A stretch of 64,000 nucleotides of DNA. It comes from Erysipelothrix amsterdamensis. GTDB lineage: Bacteria; Bacillota_I; Bacilli_A; Erysipelotrichales; Erysipelotrichaceae. A program made the position numbers and the translations under genes. The stretch covers positions 992,001-1,056,000 of the forward strand of contig NZ_OW659496.1 of the NCBI RefSeq assembly GCF_940143175.1. The letters are read 5' to 3'. Each line of letters begins with the position of its first letter. The first letter of the stretch is position 1. The notes under the pieces are model-generated. The model did no database searches and was not told the origin of the DNA. It saw only the letters and a list, made by a program, of their open reading frames with translations. This document shows, one piece after another, positions 27,176 through 36,755 of the stretch.

Positions 27176-27694
27176 TCAAATCAATATTTTTTCTTCGATT
27201 CGTTGGATCCGATTTAATGAGCGTGTATATGGCTCTTCCTCTGCTTTACATAGGATTGAAAAACACTCACCTTTCGGAATCATATCATAAGCTTGGGTAT
27301 CTTTGAACTCAATTAAACATATCGTAATTACTTCAAGATAAGACTCAAAATTTTGACTAAAATAATGATTATATAAATCTTCATTTATTGGACACATTGA
27401 GGCGAATGCTTGATAATGCCATTCATTGGTTGTGAACTTTAACGTTTCGATGGCATCGCTTTGATTATATTCATCATTTTGACTTTGAATACGATACTGT
27501 AGCAATTTTTTCTTAAAATCAAAATCTGTATTGAGAGAAATGCTTAACATTCCATTTTGAGGGGTCACATCTACAGCCATGGCATAAAACTCCATCGATG
27601 CATTGTCAATAATAAAATGCTTCATATTTTCCTCAAGAAATAATGCAGTTTCTTTTTTAATATTGGCAATTGCCGTTCGCTTACTTACTACCAT
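27176..27694 (-). CDS. Hypothetical protein, possibly DUF4303-like
   Basis: 172 aa, soluble, no signal peptide, acidic-to-neutral with many aromatic residues (TTNEWHYQAFASMCPINEDL). The pattern loosely resembles DUF4303 proteins, a group often encoded near toxin or immunity genes, but I cannot confirm this. It follows the rRNA methyltransferase with a strong AAAGGAGGG ribosome site and is the last gene of the truB operon. Confidence 0.6.
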   Translation of the reverse strand: MVVSKRTAIANIKKETALFLEENMKHFIIDNASMEFYAMAVDVTPQNGMLSISLNTDFDFKKKLLQYRIQSQNDEYNQSDAIETLKFTTNEWHYQAFASMCPINEDLYNHYFSQNFESYLEVITICLIEFKDTQAYDMIPKGECFSILCKAEEEPYTRSLNRIQRIEEKILI

Positions 27695-27706
27695 GTTTCC
27701 CTCCTT

Positions 27707-29005
27707 TTATTTATATGATTCAAACTTATTCCGTAATCCCTTAGGATAACGATTATTTCCTTTTCTTCCATCACCTTTAACAAAACCTAAGACATGCCCC
27801 CCATATGTGACACAATGAATGCCTTTTATCGTTGTATCGATAGGATGACCATACAGATAACGATAAGCTGTCTCAAGATCTAATTCGAGGTGTTCAAATA
27901 CATCCCTAAAATTAAGGGATTGAGCAAGCGTATGGCTATAATCAATACGGTTTTTCTTAATTTCTCCAATAAAAACACCATCACGGGTTATATGGAGCGG
28001 TTCTTCAAGAAACCCTCGATGACGCAGAGCATACACTTTACCCGATTTTTCTTGAATATTTCCGACCAATTTTCGATCAAAACAATCAAAAGAGATCGGT
28101 TTGTTGATACCGAAGTTTAAGACATGACGGCTTTTATCTGCTTTTAATACCCGAATTCGAGCAATAAAATGTCCTTCTCCATCTTTCGAAGGAAAATAAC
28201 GCGCTACTTGGTCTTCCAAGCCAAGATATCCCCTACTTTTTTCAGGAAGGCCAACAGGTTCTAAGTGACACTCTGGATGGTCCTCCAAAAAAGATAGAAT
28301 AACACGTTCATTCTCATGGAAATTTAAAGTACATGTCGAATAGACAATAACACCACCATCGACACAAGCTTTATAGGCATTTTCAAGTAGTTGTTTTTGA
28401 AGTCGACTAAAACGGAGCGCTTCAGAATTTTTAAATTCGAGGGCAAAATCGGGAGTACGACGATAAAGCCCTTCACCACTACATGGTGCATCTAATAATA
28501 CTTTATCAAAAGTATTATTAAGTTTATCTGTAAGTTCATCCGTATCCATTTGAGTTACAACGCCACGTTCTGAACCCCAGCGATCATAATTATGTTGAAG
28601 TTTTATATTACGTTTAGAATCAATTTCATTACTAATTAAGAAACCCGTTGTTAATACACTCAAAATTTGTGTTGTCTTCCCACCCGGTGCAGCACACAAA
28701 TCCAGGACAATGTCACTGGGCTCTACCTTTAGCGCAGTAACTGGTGTGGTCGCTGTAGGGTCTTGAATATAATAACATCCTGCATGACTTAAAGGATGTG
28801 TTACTGTCTTTGCATAATCATCGGGTATTAAAATTGTCGGATCAATTAATGAGGGTGTTCCACTAAAAGGGAGAGTACATGGTTTTAATGGGTTCAGTCT
28901 TATTCCGTGAACAGAATCCATTTGGTAAGCCGCTACAATTTTTTGATATTGTGGTTCACCAAATGACTCGATCAACATTTTTTGATAATCAGCTGTTAGT
29001 TTCAT
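27707..29005 (-). CDS. rRNA cytosine-C5 methyltransferase, RsmF/NOL1-NOP2-Sun family
   Basis: 432 aa. An SAM-dependent m5C methyltransferase: DLCAAPGGKTTQ (SAM loop), DAPCSGEGLYRR with the catalytic-release Cys, and VIVYSTCTL with the nucleophile Cys, all within residues of about 100-230. The C-terminal part resembles the RNA-binding extension of RsmF-type proteins. The target is most likely 16S rRNA. It overlaps the ribF end by 17 bases with no clear ribosome site, so translation is probably coupled. Confidence 0.88.
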   Translation of the reverse strand: MKLTADYQKMLIESFGEPQYQKIVAAYQMDSVHGIRLNPLKPCTLPFSGTPSLIDPTILIPDDYAKTVTHPLSHAGCYYIQDPTATTPVTALKVEPSDIVLDLCAAPGGKTTQILSVLTTGFLISNEIDSKRNIKLQHNYDRWGSERGVVTQMDTDELTDKLNNTFDKVLLDAPCSGEGLYRRTPDFALEFKNSEALRFSRLQKQLLENAYKACVDGGVIVYSTCTLNFHENERVILSFLEDHPECHLEPVGLPEKSRGYLGLEDQVARYFPSKDGEGHFIARIRVLKADKSRHVLNFGINKPISFDCFDRKLVGNIQEKSGKVYALRHRGFLEEPLHITRDGVFIGEIKKNRIDYSHTLAQSLNFRDVFEHLELDLETAYRYLYGHPIDTTIKGIHCVTYGGHVLGFVKGDGRKGNNRYPKGLRNKFESYK

Positions 29006-29927
29006 TAAGAATCAGTCTCGCTTCTTTTACATCACGATGCATTTGCTCTACAAGTGTATCAATGGAATCAAATTTCAACTCATCACGAAGACGCTTTACA
29101 AATGATTGTTTAATTACTTCACCATAAATATCTTCATCAAAATCAAGAATGTATGTTTCAAGCGACAGATGTTCTGTCGTATTAAAGGTCGGGTTATGAC
29201 CAATATTCATGACCGATTGGTACATTTTTCCCTTAACCTCTACAAACCCGGCATAAACACCTTGTTTAGGTATAACATATTCGTCCACAACATCCATATT
29301 AGCCGTAGGAAATCCAATTTCTCGCCCACGATGTTGACCACCCACAACAAATCCACTAATAGAATACAGTCTTCCTAATAAATCATTTGCCTTGTGTACA
29401 TCACCATTTAAAATTGCTTGTGTAATTGCCGTCGTACCAATTTTCTGTTCATTCACGTGATCTAAGGGTACAACATGTGTATCAAAATAGTAATGACCCA
29501 GTGAATTTAAATCATCCACAGATCCTTCACCACGATAACCGAATTTATAATCTGCACCACAAATAAGAGACTTTACATTGAGAGGGACTAAAATTCTTTC
29601 AATAAATTCTAAAGGTGATAATTTTGATAGGTCTTTAGTAAATTCAATGGTAATCAAATAATCAATACCCAATGATTCCGCAATACGAACTTTTTCTTTT
29701 ATTGGCGTTAAATGTTTAACATGTGACTTATTATGAAGCACTGTCCAAGGATCTGGATCAAATGTTATAAGTGCAGTTTCGTAATTGTATTGTTGTGCTA
29801 TGCTTTTTGCTTCATTAATTAAAATTTGATGACCTCGATGCAAGCCATCGAAATAACCAATGCATGCTGCGAGTTGACGATCATTACGATGAAGTTGTAG
29901 ATAATCGCGTATAGTTATTTGCTTCAT
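28989..29927 (-). CDS. ribF: Bifunctional riboflavin kinase / FAD synthetase
   Basis: 312 aa. The N-terminal FAD synthetase domain has GYFDGLHRGHQ near residue 23; the C-terminal kinase domain has GREIGFPTANM and YAGFVEV. It makes FMN and FAD from riboflavin and ATP. The ATG at 29927 overlaps the truB stop as TAATG, with GAGAGG 9 bases upstream; the TTG two codons earlier is a less likely start. No riboflavin biosynthesis genes are in the window. Confidence 0.94.
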   Translation of the reverse strand: MKQITIRDYLQLHRNDRQLAACIGYFDGLHRGHQILINEAKSIAQQYNYETALITFDPDPWTVLHNKSHVKHLTPIKEKVRIAESLGIDYLITIEFTKDLSKLSPLEFIERILVPLNVKSLICGADYKFGYRGEGSVDDLNSLGHYYFDTHVVPLDHVNEQKIGTTAITQAILNGDVHKANDLLGRLYSISGFVVGGQHRGREIGFPTANMDVVDEYVIPKQGVYAGFVEVKGKMYQSVMNIGHNPTFNTTEHLSLETYILDFDEDIYGEVIKQSFVKRLRDELKFDSIDTLVEQMHRDVKEARLILNETNS

Positions 29928-30760
29928 TACCAAAGTCCTCTCACTGATTTAAATGTTGAATCGTGTTCTCGTTCGTATACAGCATAATAAGTACCCGTAT
30001 CAATCAGAACTTGATCTTCTTCAATATCCAATTTAAGTCTCTTTCCATTTTTAACGTAATCCTCCATGCGTGGATTTACGATTTTAGGTAAAGCAATTGT
30101 ATCTTTGACAGATATCAACTCAATCTCAGGCGTCAACGCTTCTAAAGTTAATGCATTCTCGAGCGTATAAGGCCCCACCTGTTCACGTTCTAAAGCCGAC
30201 ATAGTACCAAGTGTCCCTAACAACATACCAATATCTTCACAAAGTGTACGAATATAGGTGCCATTCGATACGAAAGCTCTAAATTCAATTTCATCATCTT
30301 CAAAACCAATAAGTTCTAAATTATAGATTGTTATATCTGTATAGAGTTGCTTGACCTCTTCATCGTTGAATACATACTCATATGATTTTTTCCCATTTAT
30401 TTTTTTTGCGGAGACTTTGGGAACGCGTTGTGTTTGAGGACCTGTAAGTTTTTCAAAACATGCCAAAACGTCTTCTCTTGAATATTCTGGAATAACTGCT
30501 TGATCTTCTACCTCACCCCAAATATCGCCGGTTGAAGTCTTCATACCTAACTTACATTTCCCTCGATAGGTTTTATCATTTAAACCTAAATAAGGAAGTG
30601 CTTTTGTTGCTTGATTAACTGCTAACACTAAAACCCCTGTGGCCATTGGATCCAAAGTTCCACTATGCCCTACTTTAACATTTAATAATTTTCGCACTTT
30701 CGCTACCACATCAAATGATGTCATTTCTTGTGGTTTATTAATACATAAGATACCGTCCAT
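29927..30760 (-). CDS. truB: tRNA pseudouridine-55 synthase
   Basis: 277 aa. Catalytic Asp in GHSGTLDPMATGVL near residue 38. It forms pseudouridine 55 in the T-loop of tRNAs. It heads an operon with ribF and the rRNA methyltransferase. Here it has its own promoter and is separate from the infB-rbfA operon it joins in Bacillus. Confidence 0.95.
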   Translation of the reverse strand: MDGILCINKPQEMTSFDVVAKVRKLLNVKVGHSGTLDPMATGVLVLAVNQATKALPYLGLNDKTYRGKCKLGMKTSTGDIWGEVEDQAVIPEYSREDVLACFEKLTGPQTQRVPKVSAKKINGKKSYEYVFNDEEVKQLYTDITIYNLELIGFEDDEIEFRAFVSNGTYIRTLCEDIGMLLGTLGTMSALEREQVGPYTLENALTLEALTPEIELISVKDTIALPKIVNPRMEDYVKNGKRLKLDIEEDQVLIDTGTYYAVYEREHDSTFKSVRGLW

Positions 30761-30783
30761 AAGAACCTCATTTCTACCTATAA

Positions 30784-30811
30784 ATTATATAGGTTTTTCA
30801 CAATTAGTCAA
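30784..30811 (-). promoter_or_regulatory. Promoter of the truB-ribF operon
   Basis: Minus strand TTGACT, 16-base spacer, TATAAT, ending 23 bases before the truB ATG. It is divergent from the lysine-riboswitch promoter, the two -35 boxes being 8 bases apart. Confidence 0.75.
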
Positions 30812-30819
30812 AACCAAAC

Positions 30820-30847
30820 TTGACTTAATTTCACTGAGTGATATGAT
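30820..30847 (+). promoter_or_regulatory. Promoter of the lysine-riboswitch transcript
   Basis: TTGACT (30820-30825), 16-base spacer, TATGAT (30842-30847) preceded by TG-A. The start would be near 30854, just before the riboswitch. Confidence 0.75.
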
Positions 30848-30861
30848 TAGTCTATTAAAAG

Positions 30862-31030
30862 ACAATATTAGAGGTAGCGATGCAGATAAGTATGTATTGG
30901 AGCTGGCAAGCTTTGAAGATACAAAAAGGCAACCATCGCCGAACGGTAAAAACAGCAAAATTTTTACTGTGGGGTTATAGGAAATACCTATAACACTCCT
31001 TCCTTAGTGAAGTGGAGCTAGACTATCCTT
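30862..31030 (+). ncRNA. Lysine riboswitch (L box)
   Basis: The conserved L-box blocks occur in order: AGAGGTAGCGATG with AAGTATG downstream (core and loop E region), GGCAACCATCGCCGAACGG (compare GGGGAGCGTCGCCGAAG of Bacillus lysC), AACAGC...ACTGTGGGG, a TTATAGGAAATACCTATAA hairpin, and GTGGAGCTAGACTATCC closing P1. It lies between a good promoter and an amino-acid ABC importer. Substrate lysine is therefore predicted, with lysine shutting the operon off. Confidence 0.85.
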
Positions 31031-31041
31031 ATTTCAATATG

Positions 31042-31064
31042 GACCTCTAGCGTGGGTCTTTTTT
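31042..31064 (+). terminator. Riboswitch-controlled terminator
   Basis: GACC (31042-31045) pairs with GGTC (31055-31058), followed by six T. The loop sequence TCTAGC (31046-31051) is complementary to GCTAGA (31017-31022) in the riboswitch 3' arm, a plausible antiterminator. The terminator stem is short. Confidence 0.55.
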
Positions 31065-31089
31065 GTTTATTTTTAGGAGGAGACATGTT

Positions 31090-32703
31090 ATGCAGAGCAA
31101 AAACATGAAAAAAGTGTTACTTTTATTTTTAGTTCTATTAACCATTACTGGTTGTACGAACTCAGGTCATCGACAGGATGATTTAGTAGTTGGAATGGAA
31201 TGTAATTATGCCCCATTCAACTGGACACAATCTACAGAAACAGAATTTACAGAACCATTATCTGATGGTCATAGTTATTGTGATGGCTATGATGTTCAGA
31301 TGGCACGTCATATCGCAAAAGAACTCGATCGCAATTTAGTTATTAAGGAGCACGCAGTATTTAAAGGCTTACTCGAATCCGCTAAAGTTGGCGATATTGA
31401 TCTTATTATTGCGGGTATGACAAACACAGAAGAACGTCGTCAAGAGGTTGATTTTACTGATGTCTACTATACAAGTCAAATGGTATTAGTAACAAAGAAA
31501 AACAGTCCTTATGCAGATGCAAAAACACTTCAAGATTTCTCAGGTGCTCATGTCTCAGCACAAATTGGTACCATGCATGATCAACTGGTGGATCAAATTC
31601 CGGCTGTGAAGCACGGTGTACCACTTGAATCATTTCCTTTTTTAACTACAGCTGTCAATAATAATGCAATTGATGCATTTGTTTCAGAAAAACCCGTTGC
31701 ACTTGCAATTACAAGTAGTAACCCAGACTTATCGATTGTTGAATTCGAAGGAAATAACGGTTTTATCGTTGACGCAGAAGAAGTTACTGTTTCAATTGGT
31801 ATTGCAAAAGGAAACGATAAACTCCTTAATGATGTAAATGATGCATTAAGTAAGTTATCACCTGAGCAACGCGATGAAATGATGTCTGATGCCATCAAAC
31901 GTCAACCAAGTTCTAGTGAAGATCAAACGAAGTTAATGCCGAGCGGATTCTTTGCAGGTGTCGGTTTCCTCATTCAAAACAATTGGAAATTATTCTTGAA
32001 CGGATTGGGCGTCACATTGCTTATTGCCTTAACCGGTACATCCTTTGGTCTAATCATTGGTCTCTTTATTGCCGGATTACGACAAATCAAAATTAGTGAC
32101 CGCGATAAAGGAATTACACGATTCTTTAAACGTATCATGAATGTTATCGTGACTGCATATGTTCAATATTTACGTGGAACGCCAATGATGGTTCAAGGTA
32201 TTTTAATCTATTATGGATTACGTGGATTAGAGGTCGCCATCTCACCTCTTACAGCTGGGATCATCATAATATCGATTAATACATCTGCTTATATGTCTGA
32301 AATTATTCGTGCAGGAATCCAAGCTATCGACAAAGGTCAAAATGAAGCAGCACGTTCACTTGGAATGACGGAAGCTCAAACTTTACGTTATGTAATCTTA
32401 CCGCAAGCGATCCGAAATGCTATTCCAGCTATTGGTAATGAATTTGTCGTAAATATCAAAGACTCTTCCGTGTTGAATGTAATTACCGTTTCCGAATTGT
32501 TCTTCCAAGGGAACCGTCTAACTGGTATTTACTACCGACAAATGGAACCATTCTTTATTGTTTCCCTCATTTATCTTGTCCTTACAATTTGTTCAACTCA
32601 AATCTTAAATATGATTGAAAAAAGAATGGATGCTCCAAAAGGAAGTTATCCTGCATCTGTTACCCATAAAGTTCATTTTGGTAAAAAAGAAGGAGGTAAT
32701 TAA
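31090..32703 (+). CDS. Fused amino-acid binding lipoprotein and ABC permease; predicted lysine importer
   Basis: 537 aa from the ATG at 31090 (AGGAGG 9 bases upstream). A lipoprotein signal ends in LTITGC. Residues of about 35-275 form a family-3 solute-binding domain ([29 protein letters not shown]). After a linker, residues of about 300-520 form a His/Glu/Gln/Arg-type permease ([31 protein letters not shown]). Such fusions are known in Firmicutes amino-acid importers. The substrate is predicted to be lysine from the L box. The ATPase gene follows two bases later. Confidence 0.9.
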   Translation: MQSKNMKKVLLLFLVLLTITGCTNSGHRQDDLVVGMECNYAPFNWTQSTETEFTEPLSDGHSYCDGYDVQMARHIAKELDRNLVIKEHAVFKGLLESAKVGDIDLIIAGMTNTEERRQEVDFTDVYYTSQMVLVTKKNSPYADAKTLQDFSGAHVSAQIGTMHDQLVDQIPAVKHGVPLESFPFLTTAVNNNAIDAFVSEKPVALAITSSNPDLSIVEFEGNNGFIVDAEEVTVSIGIAKGNDKLLNDVNDALSKLSPEQRDEMMSDAIKRQPSSSEDQTKLMPSGFFAGVGFLIQNNWKLFLNGLGVTLLIALTGTSFGLIIGLFIAGLRQIKISDRDKGITRFFKRIMNVIVTAYVQYLRGTPMMVQGILIYYGLRGLEVAISPLTAGIIIISINTSAYMSEIIRAGIQAIDKGQNEAARSLGMTEAQTLRYVILPQAIRNAIPAIGNEFVVNIKDSSVLNVITVSELFFQGNRLTGIYYRQMEPFFIVSLIYLVLTICSTQILNMIEKRMDAPKGSYPASVTHKVHFGKKEGGN

Positions 32704-32705
32704 CA

Positions 32706-33440
32706 ATGAGTTTTTTATCCATATCCCATTTAAATAAGTCATTTGGTGAATTACAAGTCTTAAAAGATATTAACCTTGAAATTAAAAAAGGTGAAGTTGT
32801 TTCATGTATTGGATCTAGTGGTAGTGGTAAATCAACACTACTACGTTGCATAAACCTCCTTGAAACTTTTGACAACGGTACCATTACCTTTAACAATGAA
32901 GATGTTACTGACCAACAAATGGATATCAATAAGTATCGCTCTCAAGTTGGGATGATTTTCCAGTCTTTTAACCTTTTCAATAATAAATCTGTCTTAGAGA
33001 ATTGTACTCTAGCACCCATTAAGGTCTTAAAAGTTGATCCGAAAGAAGCTGAGGCTGAGGCGATTAAAAACCTTGAGCGTGTTGGGATGGTCGAATTTAA
33101 AGATCAAAACGTAAAGCAACTATCAGGTGGCCAAAAACAACGAATTGCGATTGCCCGAGCATTATGTATGAAACCTGAATTTCTCCTCTTAGATGAGCCT
33201 ACATCAGCTCTAGATCCTGAAATGGTCGGAGATGTACTTGAGGTCATTAAAAGCTTAGCAAAAGAAGGCTATACAATGTTTATCGTTACACATGAAATGG
33301 ATTTTGCTCGTGAAGTTAGCGATCGAATTCTCTTTATGGATAGTGGTATTATTCTTGAAGAAGGATCACCCGAAGAATTATTCTTAAATCCGAAAGAAGA
33401 TCGTACAAAGCAATTCTTAACGCGATTTATGAAAGTATAA
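32706..33440 (+). CDS. Amino-acid ABC importer ATPase (GlnQ/ArtP type)
   Basis: 244 aa. Walker [11 protein letters not shown]-loop MIFQSFNLF, signature [15 protein letters not shown], Walker [14 protein letters not shown] and H-loop VTHEM are complete. It energises the fused permease encoded two bases upstream; GGAGG lies in the end of that gene. Predicted lysine uptake, regulated by the L box. A terminator follows. Confidence 0.93.
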   Translation: MSFLSISHLNKSFGELQVLKDINLEIKKGEVVSCIGSSGSGKSTLLRCINLLETFDNGTITFNNEDVTDQQMDINKYRSQVGMIFQSFNLFNNKSVLENCTLAPIKVLKVDPKEAEAEAIKNLERVGMVEFKDQNVKQLSGGQKQRIAIARALCMKPEFLLLDEPTSALDPEMVGDVLEVIKSLAKEGYTMFIVTHEMDFAREVSDRILFMDSGIILEEGSPEELFLNPKEDRTKQFLTRFMKV

Positions 33441-33447
33441 TTGATTA

Positions 33448-33477
33448 CTAAAAAACGGCTCATAGCCGTTTTTTTAG
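33448..33477 (+). terminator. Intrinsic terminator of the lysine importer operon
   Basis: Stem CTAAAAAACGGCT / AGCCGTTTTTTTAG with a 3-base loop CAT; usable in both directions. Confidence 0.9.
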
Positions 33478-33555
33478 TTCCCTATTCTATAAAAGCAATC
33501 TCGGTATCAGTTCTAAATTCAAATCTCGTACACAACACCAAAAAGTGAATGATAA

Positions 33556-33580
33556 AAGAAAAAGAGACTACAGCGTCTCT
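33556..33580 (-). terminator. Terminator of the small membrane protein gene
   Basis: Minus strand AGAGAC, 6-base loop, GTCTCT, then TTTTCTTTT. The stop codon of the gene at 33568-33570 lies across the stem-loop junction. Confidence 0.75.
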
Positions 33581-33837
33581 CTTTGTAATATTTTTTTTCT
33601 AATAATGAGAAAACAGATATAAATAATCAGATAAGCGAGTACTACTATGTCTGTGGCTGGTTTTTCTGTGTATAGAATCACTGGAAAAATTAACAGATAA
33701 ATAGAGTTTGTGTATCTTTGTAGTTTTTTATTCCAACATTCTTTTGATTCATATATGATTAACAACAACGTAATCATTATAAAAATTAGACACATAATAC
33801 TTACAACGGTATAAACTACTTCTCTACTGTTAAACAT
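33568..33837 (-). CDS. Small membrane protein of unknown function
   Basis: 89 aa. Three predicted membrane segments (VSIMCLIFIMITLLLIIY; SIYLLIFPVILY; VVLAYLIIYICFLII). AAGGAG lies 8 bases before the ATG and a terminator overlaps its stop, so it looks like a real monocistronic gene rather than a chance frame. No family recognised and no functional clue from neighbours: the lysine importer converges on it and rbfA lies beyond. Confidence 0.65.
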   Translation of the reverse strand: MFNSREVVYTVVSIMCLIFIMITLLLIIYESKECWNKKLQRYTNSIYLLIFPVILYTEKPATDIVVLAYLIIYICFLIIRKKILQRETL

Positions 33838-33931
33838 AATTTATGCTCCTTTTTGATATGGTGAAACACTATCTCGATGCTGATTGCAATTAACTGTCAC
33901 AATCTAATTATTGTGATGGCAACATTTTATA

Positions 33932-33963
33932 AAAGAAACTTGGATGTACATCCAAGTTTCTTT
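33932..33963. terminator. Terminator downstream of rbfA
   Basis: A perfect 16-bp palindrome, each arm AAAGAAACTTGGATGT or its complement, followed by T-rich sequence on both strands. It closes the rimP-rbfA operon. Confidence 0.85.
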
Positions 33964-33966
33964 CTT

Positions 33967-34302
33967 TTATTTTTTAAGCGATTCTAAAATACCATCGATT
34001 TTAGCACCATATTCCGATGATTCATCGAGTTTAAAAATTAATTCAGGAGTACGACGAATACTCAATGCTTTACTTACTTCTGAACGAAGCATGCCTTTTG
34101 CTTTATTTAAAGCATCCATTCCAGGTTGTTTCTTAGAATCTTCTAAAAAACTAACATAGATTGTAGCAAATGAGAAGTCGTTTGTCACATCTACTTCTGT
34201 AATACTTACAAACTTTAAACTTGGATCATTTAATCGATTTTGAATAACTGGTGCAAGTTCGCGCTTAATGATAGATTCAATACGTTCTTTTTTAACTGTC
34301 AT
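33967..34302 (-). CDS. rbfA: Ribosome-binding factor A
   Basis: 111 aa, single KH-like RbfA domain (RIESIIKRELAPVIQNRLNDP, FATIYVSFLEDSKKQ, ELIFKLDESSEYGAKIDGIL). It assists 30S maturation and 16S 5'-end processing. Last gene of the operon, 17 bases after infB. Confidence 0.95.
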   Translation of the reverse strand: MTVKKERIESIIKRELAPVIQNRLNDPSLKFVSITEVDVTNDFSFATIYVSFLEDSKKQPGMDALNKAKGMLRSEVSKALSIRRTPELIFKLDESSEYGAKIDGILESLKK

Positions 34303-34319
34303 ATTAAATTACCTCTGTT

Positions 34320-36176
34320 CTACTTTTGTTCAACTTCAATTTCGCCAAACGATTCAATAACATCGCCTTCTTTAATATCATTAAAGTTTTCAATTGTAAT
34401 ACCACAATCAAATCCTTGAGATACTTCTTTTGCATCATTTTGGAATCGTTTTAATGAGGCCATTTGTCCTTCATAAATAACAACACCATCACGCATTAAG
34501 CGAACTCCGGATTCTTTAAGCATTTTACCATCTGTAACCATACATCCAGCAATCGTACCAACTTTAGAAACTTTATAGATTTCACGTACTTCAGCTTGTC
34601 CAAAGATTTTCTCTTCGAATACAGGCGCTAACATACCCTTCATCGCTGCTTCCATAGCTTCAATTGCTTTATAGATAATATTGTAGAGACGAATTTCAAT
34701 ACCCTCTTCGTCAGCTTTCTTTCGAATCGCTGCAGTAGGACGGATATTAAATCCTATAATAATTGCATTTGATGCAGATGCAAGCATGATATCATTTTCG
34801 GTAATTCCACCAACAGTAGCACGAATTACGTTTACACGAACATCATGTCCATCACCAACCTCAATACGTTCTAGCGCTGCTTTTACGGCTTCTGCTGAAC
34901 CTTGAACATCTGTTTTTAGAATTACATTAATATCTTGAATTTCACCATCAGCAATTTGTTGTGATAAATCATCAAGACTTAATGCACTTGTTTGATTGCG
35001 ATCTGCTAAGATACGAGCTTGGTTGCGTTTGTCTGCAACAGCACGTGAGCTCTTTTCATCTTTAAATGCTCTAAAGGAGTCCCCCGCAATTGGAACATCA
35101 CTTAAACCAATAATTTCAACTGGCATTGAAGGTAATGCTTCTTGCAATTCACGGCCACGGTTATCGACCATTTTACGTACACGACCAAATGTAGTACCTA
35201 CTACAACTGGATCACCTTGACGTAATGTACCTTTTTGAATAAGTAAGGTTGCAACCGGTCCACGACTCTTATCAAGTTTCGCTTCAATAACAGTACCAAA
35301 TGCTAAACGGTTTGGGTTCGCTGTTAATTCTTCTAATTCAGAAGCAACAAGAACAGTTTCAAGTAACTCTTCAATTCCCTCACCTGATTTAGCAGAAATC
35401 TTAACGAATACAGTGTCTCCACCCCATTCTTCTGGCATAACACCAAGATCACTGAACTCTGAATATACACGATCAATGTTGATATTTGGTTTATCAATTT
35501 TATTGATTGCTACGATAAGCGGTACATTTGCTGCACGGGCATGATCAACCGCTTCACGTGTTTGTGGCATGACACCATCATCCGCTGCAACAACAACAAT
35601 AACGATATCAGTAACACTTGCTCCACGAGCACGCATCGCTGTAAAAGCCTCGTGACCTGGAGTATCTAAGAATGTAATTTTTTTACCTTTATGGGTAATT
35701 TGGTAAGCACCAATATGTTGCGTAATTCCACCAAATTCATCTGCAACAACATCTGTATTACGAATTGTATCCAATGTCGTTGTTTTACCATGGTCAACAT
35801 GACCCATGATTGTAACAATTGGAGGGCGTTGTTCTAGTGTTTTCGGATCATCTTTTTCTTCATCATCCAATGTTAATTCATCTACAGGTTCTACACGAGT
35901 TGCTTCAACTTCGTATTCCATACAGATTAACTGAACTGTATCATCATCTAGAGAAGTATTGATCGTAACCATTGTTCCCATCATAAATAAAAGCTTGATG
36001 ACTTCTGCTGGACTCTTATTAATCTTTTCTGATAAATCTTTTACCGTAATACCATCAGTATACTCAATTTCCGAAATTACGACGTTATCTTTCGGTTTAA
36101 AGTTGTCCTGAGCGGGACGCTTATTATTACGATTTTGTTTGTTTTTATTATTTCTCTGTCTTTTTTTATTACTCAC
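34320..36176 (-). CDS. infB: Translation initiation factor IF-2
   Basis: 618 aa, short for IF-2, since the N-terminal region is reduced to a basic Asn/Lys/Arg-rich stretch and one IF2-N domain. The GTPase domain begins near residue 115: [21 protein letters not shown]. Domains for fMet-tRNA binding follow to the C-terminus ([13 protein letters not shown]). It delivers initiator tRNA to the 30S subunit. It overlaps ylxQ by 8 bases. Confidence 0.96.
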   Translation of the reverse strand: MSNKKRQRNNKNKQNRNNKRPAQDNFKPKDNVVISEIEYTDGITVKDLSEKINKSPAEVIKLLFMMGTMVTINTSLDDDTVQLICMEYEVEATRVEPVDELTLDDEEKDDPKTLEQRPPIVTIMGHVDHGKTTTLDTIRNTDVVADEFGGITQHIGAYQITHKGKKITFLDTPGHEAFTAMRARGASVTDIVIVVVAADDGVMPQTREAVDHARAANVPLIVAINKIDKPNINIDRVYSEFSDLGVMPEEWGGDTVFVKISAKSGEGIEELLETVLVASELEELTANPNRLAFGTVIEAKLDKSRGPVATLLIQKGTLRQGDPVVVGTTFGRVRKMVDNRGRELQEALPSMPVEIIGLSDVPIAGDSFRAFKDEKSSRAVADKRNQARILADRNQTSALSLDDLSQQIADGEIQDINVILKTDVQGSAEAVKAALERIEVGDGHDVRVNVIRATVGGITENDIMLASASNAIIIGFNIRPTAAIRKKADEEGIEIRLYNIIYKAIEAMEAAMKGMLAPVFEEKIFGQAEVREIYKVSKVGTIAGCMVTDGKMLKESGVRLMRDGVVIYEGQMASLKRFQNDAKEVSQGFDCGITIENFNDIKEGDVIESFGEIEVEQK

Positions 36177-36495
36177 TTACTACGTCACCTCTTTCTACTA
36201 AGTAAGATTTAAATACTTTACTAAAACCACGATCACTCACTCCAACTGCAACTCGGTTTGTCATACCAATTGACCATGACAATTCTTCTCGAGTAACTCC
36301 ACCTATTACAGGAATACCTGCAGTGTTGCATTTATCTTGGATTTGTTTTCGGGTTCTCTCGGATGCATTATCCGCTAATACAACTGCATACACTTTGTTT
36401 TTTGTGATTGCTGGTAGCAATTCATCACCGTAAACTAATTTACGGCCACGTTGGCATAAACCCAGTGTATTTAACATTTTTTGTTTATCGAACAT
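36169..36495 (-). CDS. ylxQ: L7Ae-family RNA-binding protein YlxQ
   Basis: 108 aa from ATG 36495, which has GAGGAG 10 bases upstream inside ylxR; a longer frame lacks support. L7Ae/L30e fold: [37 protein letters not shown]. Such proteins bind kink-turn RNAs; the cellular target is not established. Overlaps ylxR by 11 bases and infB by 8, as in other Firmicutes. Confidence 0.9.
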   Translation of the reverse strand: MFDKQKMLNTLGLCQRGRKLVYGDELLPAITKNKVYAVVLADNASERTRKQIQDKCNTAGIPVIGGVTREELSWSIGMTNRVAVGVSDRGFSKVFKSYLVERGDVVSE

Positions 36496-36739
36496 AGTTC
36501 TTAAGCTCCTCATAGATTTCAACCGGAACTTTTGTTTTAAGTGCACGTTCAAGAGCACGAGACTTTTGAGCTTTCTCAATGGTCTCTTCCGTCACATATA
36601 AATATGCTCCGCGCCCATTTTTTCGGCCACTTGGGTCTATTTCAATTGTATCCTCTGGTGTTAAAACAACACGAAGCATTTCACCCTTCGGATGTTGTTC
36701 TCCCGTTACGATACACTTGCGCAATGGTACTTTTTTCAT
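36485..36739 (-). CDS. ylxR: YlxR family RNA-binding protein
   Basis: 84 aa from the ATG at 36739 with AGGAGGTG 4 bases upstream. Typical YlxR features: MKKVPLRKCIVTGEQHPKGEML and PSGRKNGRGAYLY. YlxR homologues have been implicated in nucleic-acid binding and in modulating RNase P, which I cannot assess here. Lies between nusA and ylxQ in the standard order. Confidence 0.92.
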   Translation of the reverse strand: MKKVPLRKCIVTGEQHPKGEMLRVVLTPEDTIEIDPSGRKNGRGAYLYVTEETIEKAQKSRALERALKTKVPVEIYEELKNYVR

Positions 36740-36755
36740 TACACACCTCCTAAGA

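Noticed and set aside
33481-33555. RNA gene between the lysine importer and the small membrane protein
   Set aside because: No cloverleaf, hairpin or promoter; nothing visible.
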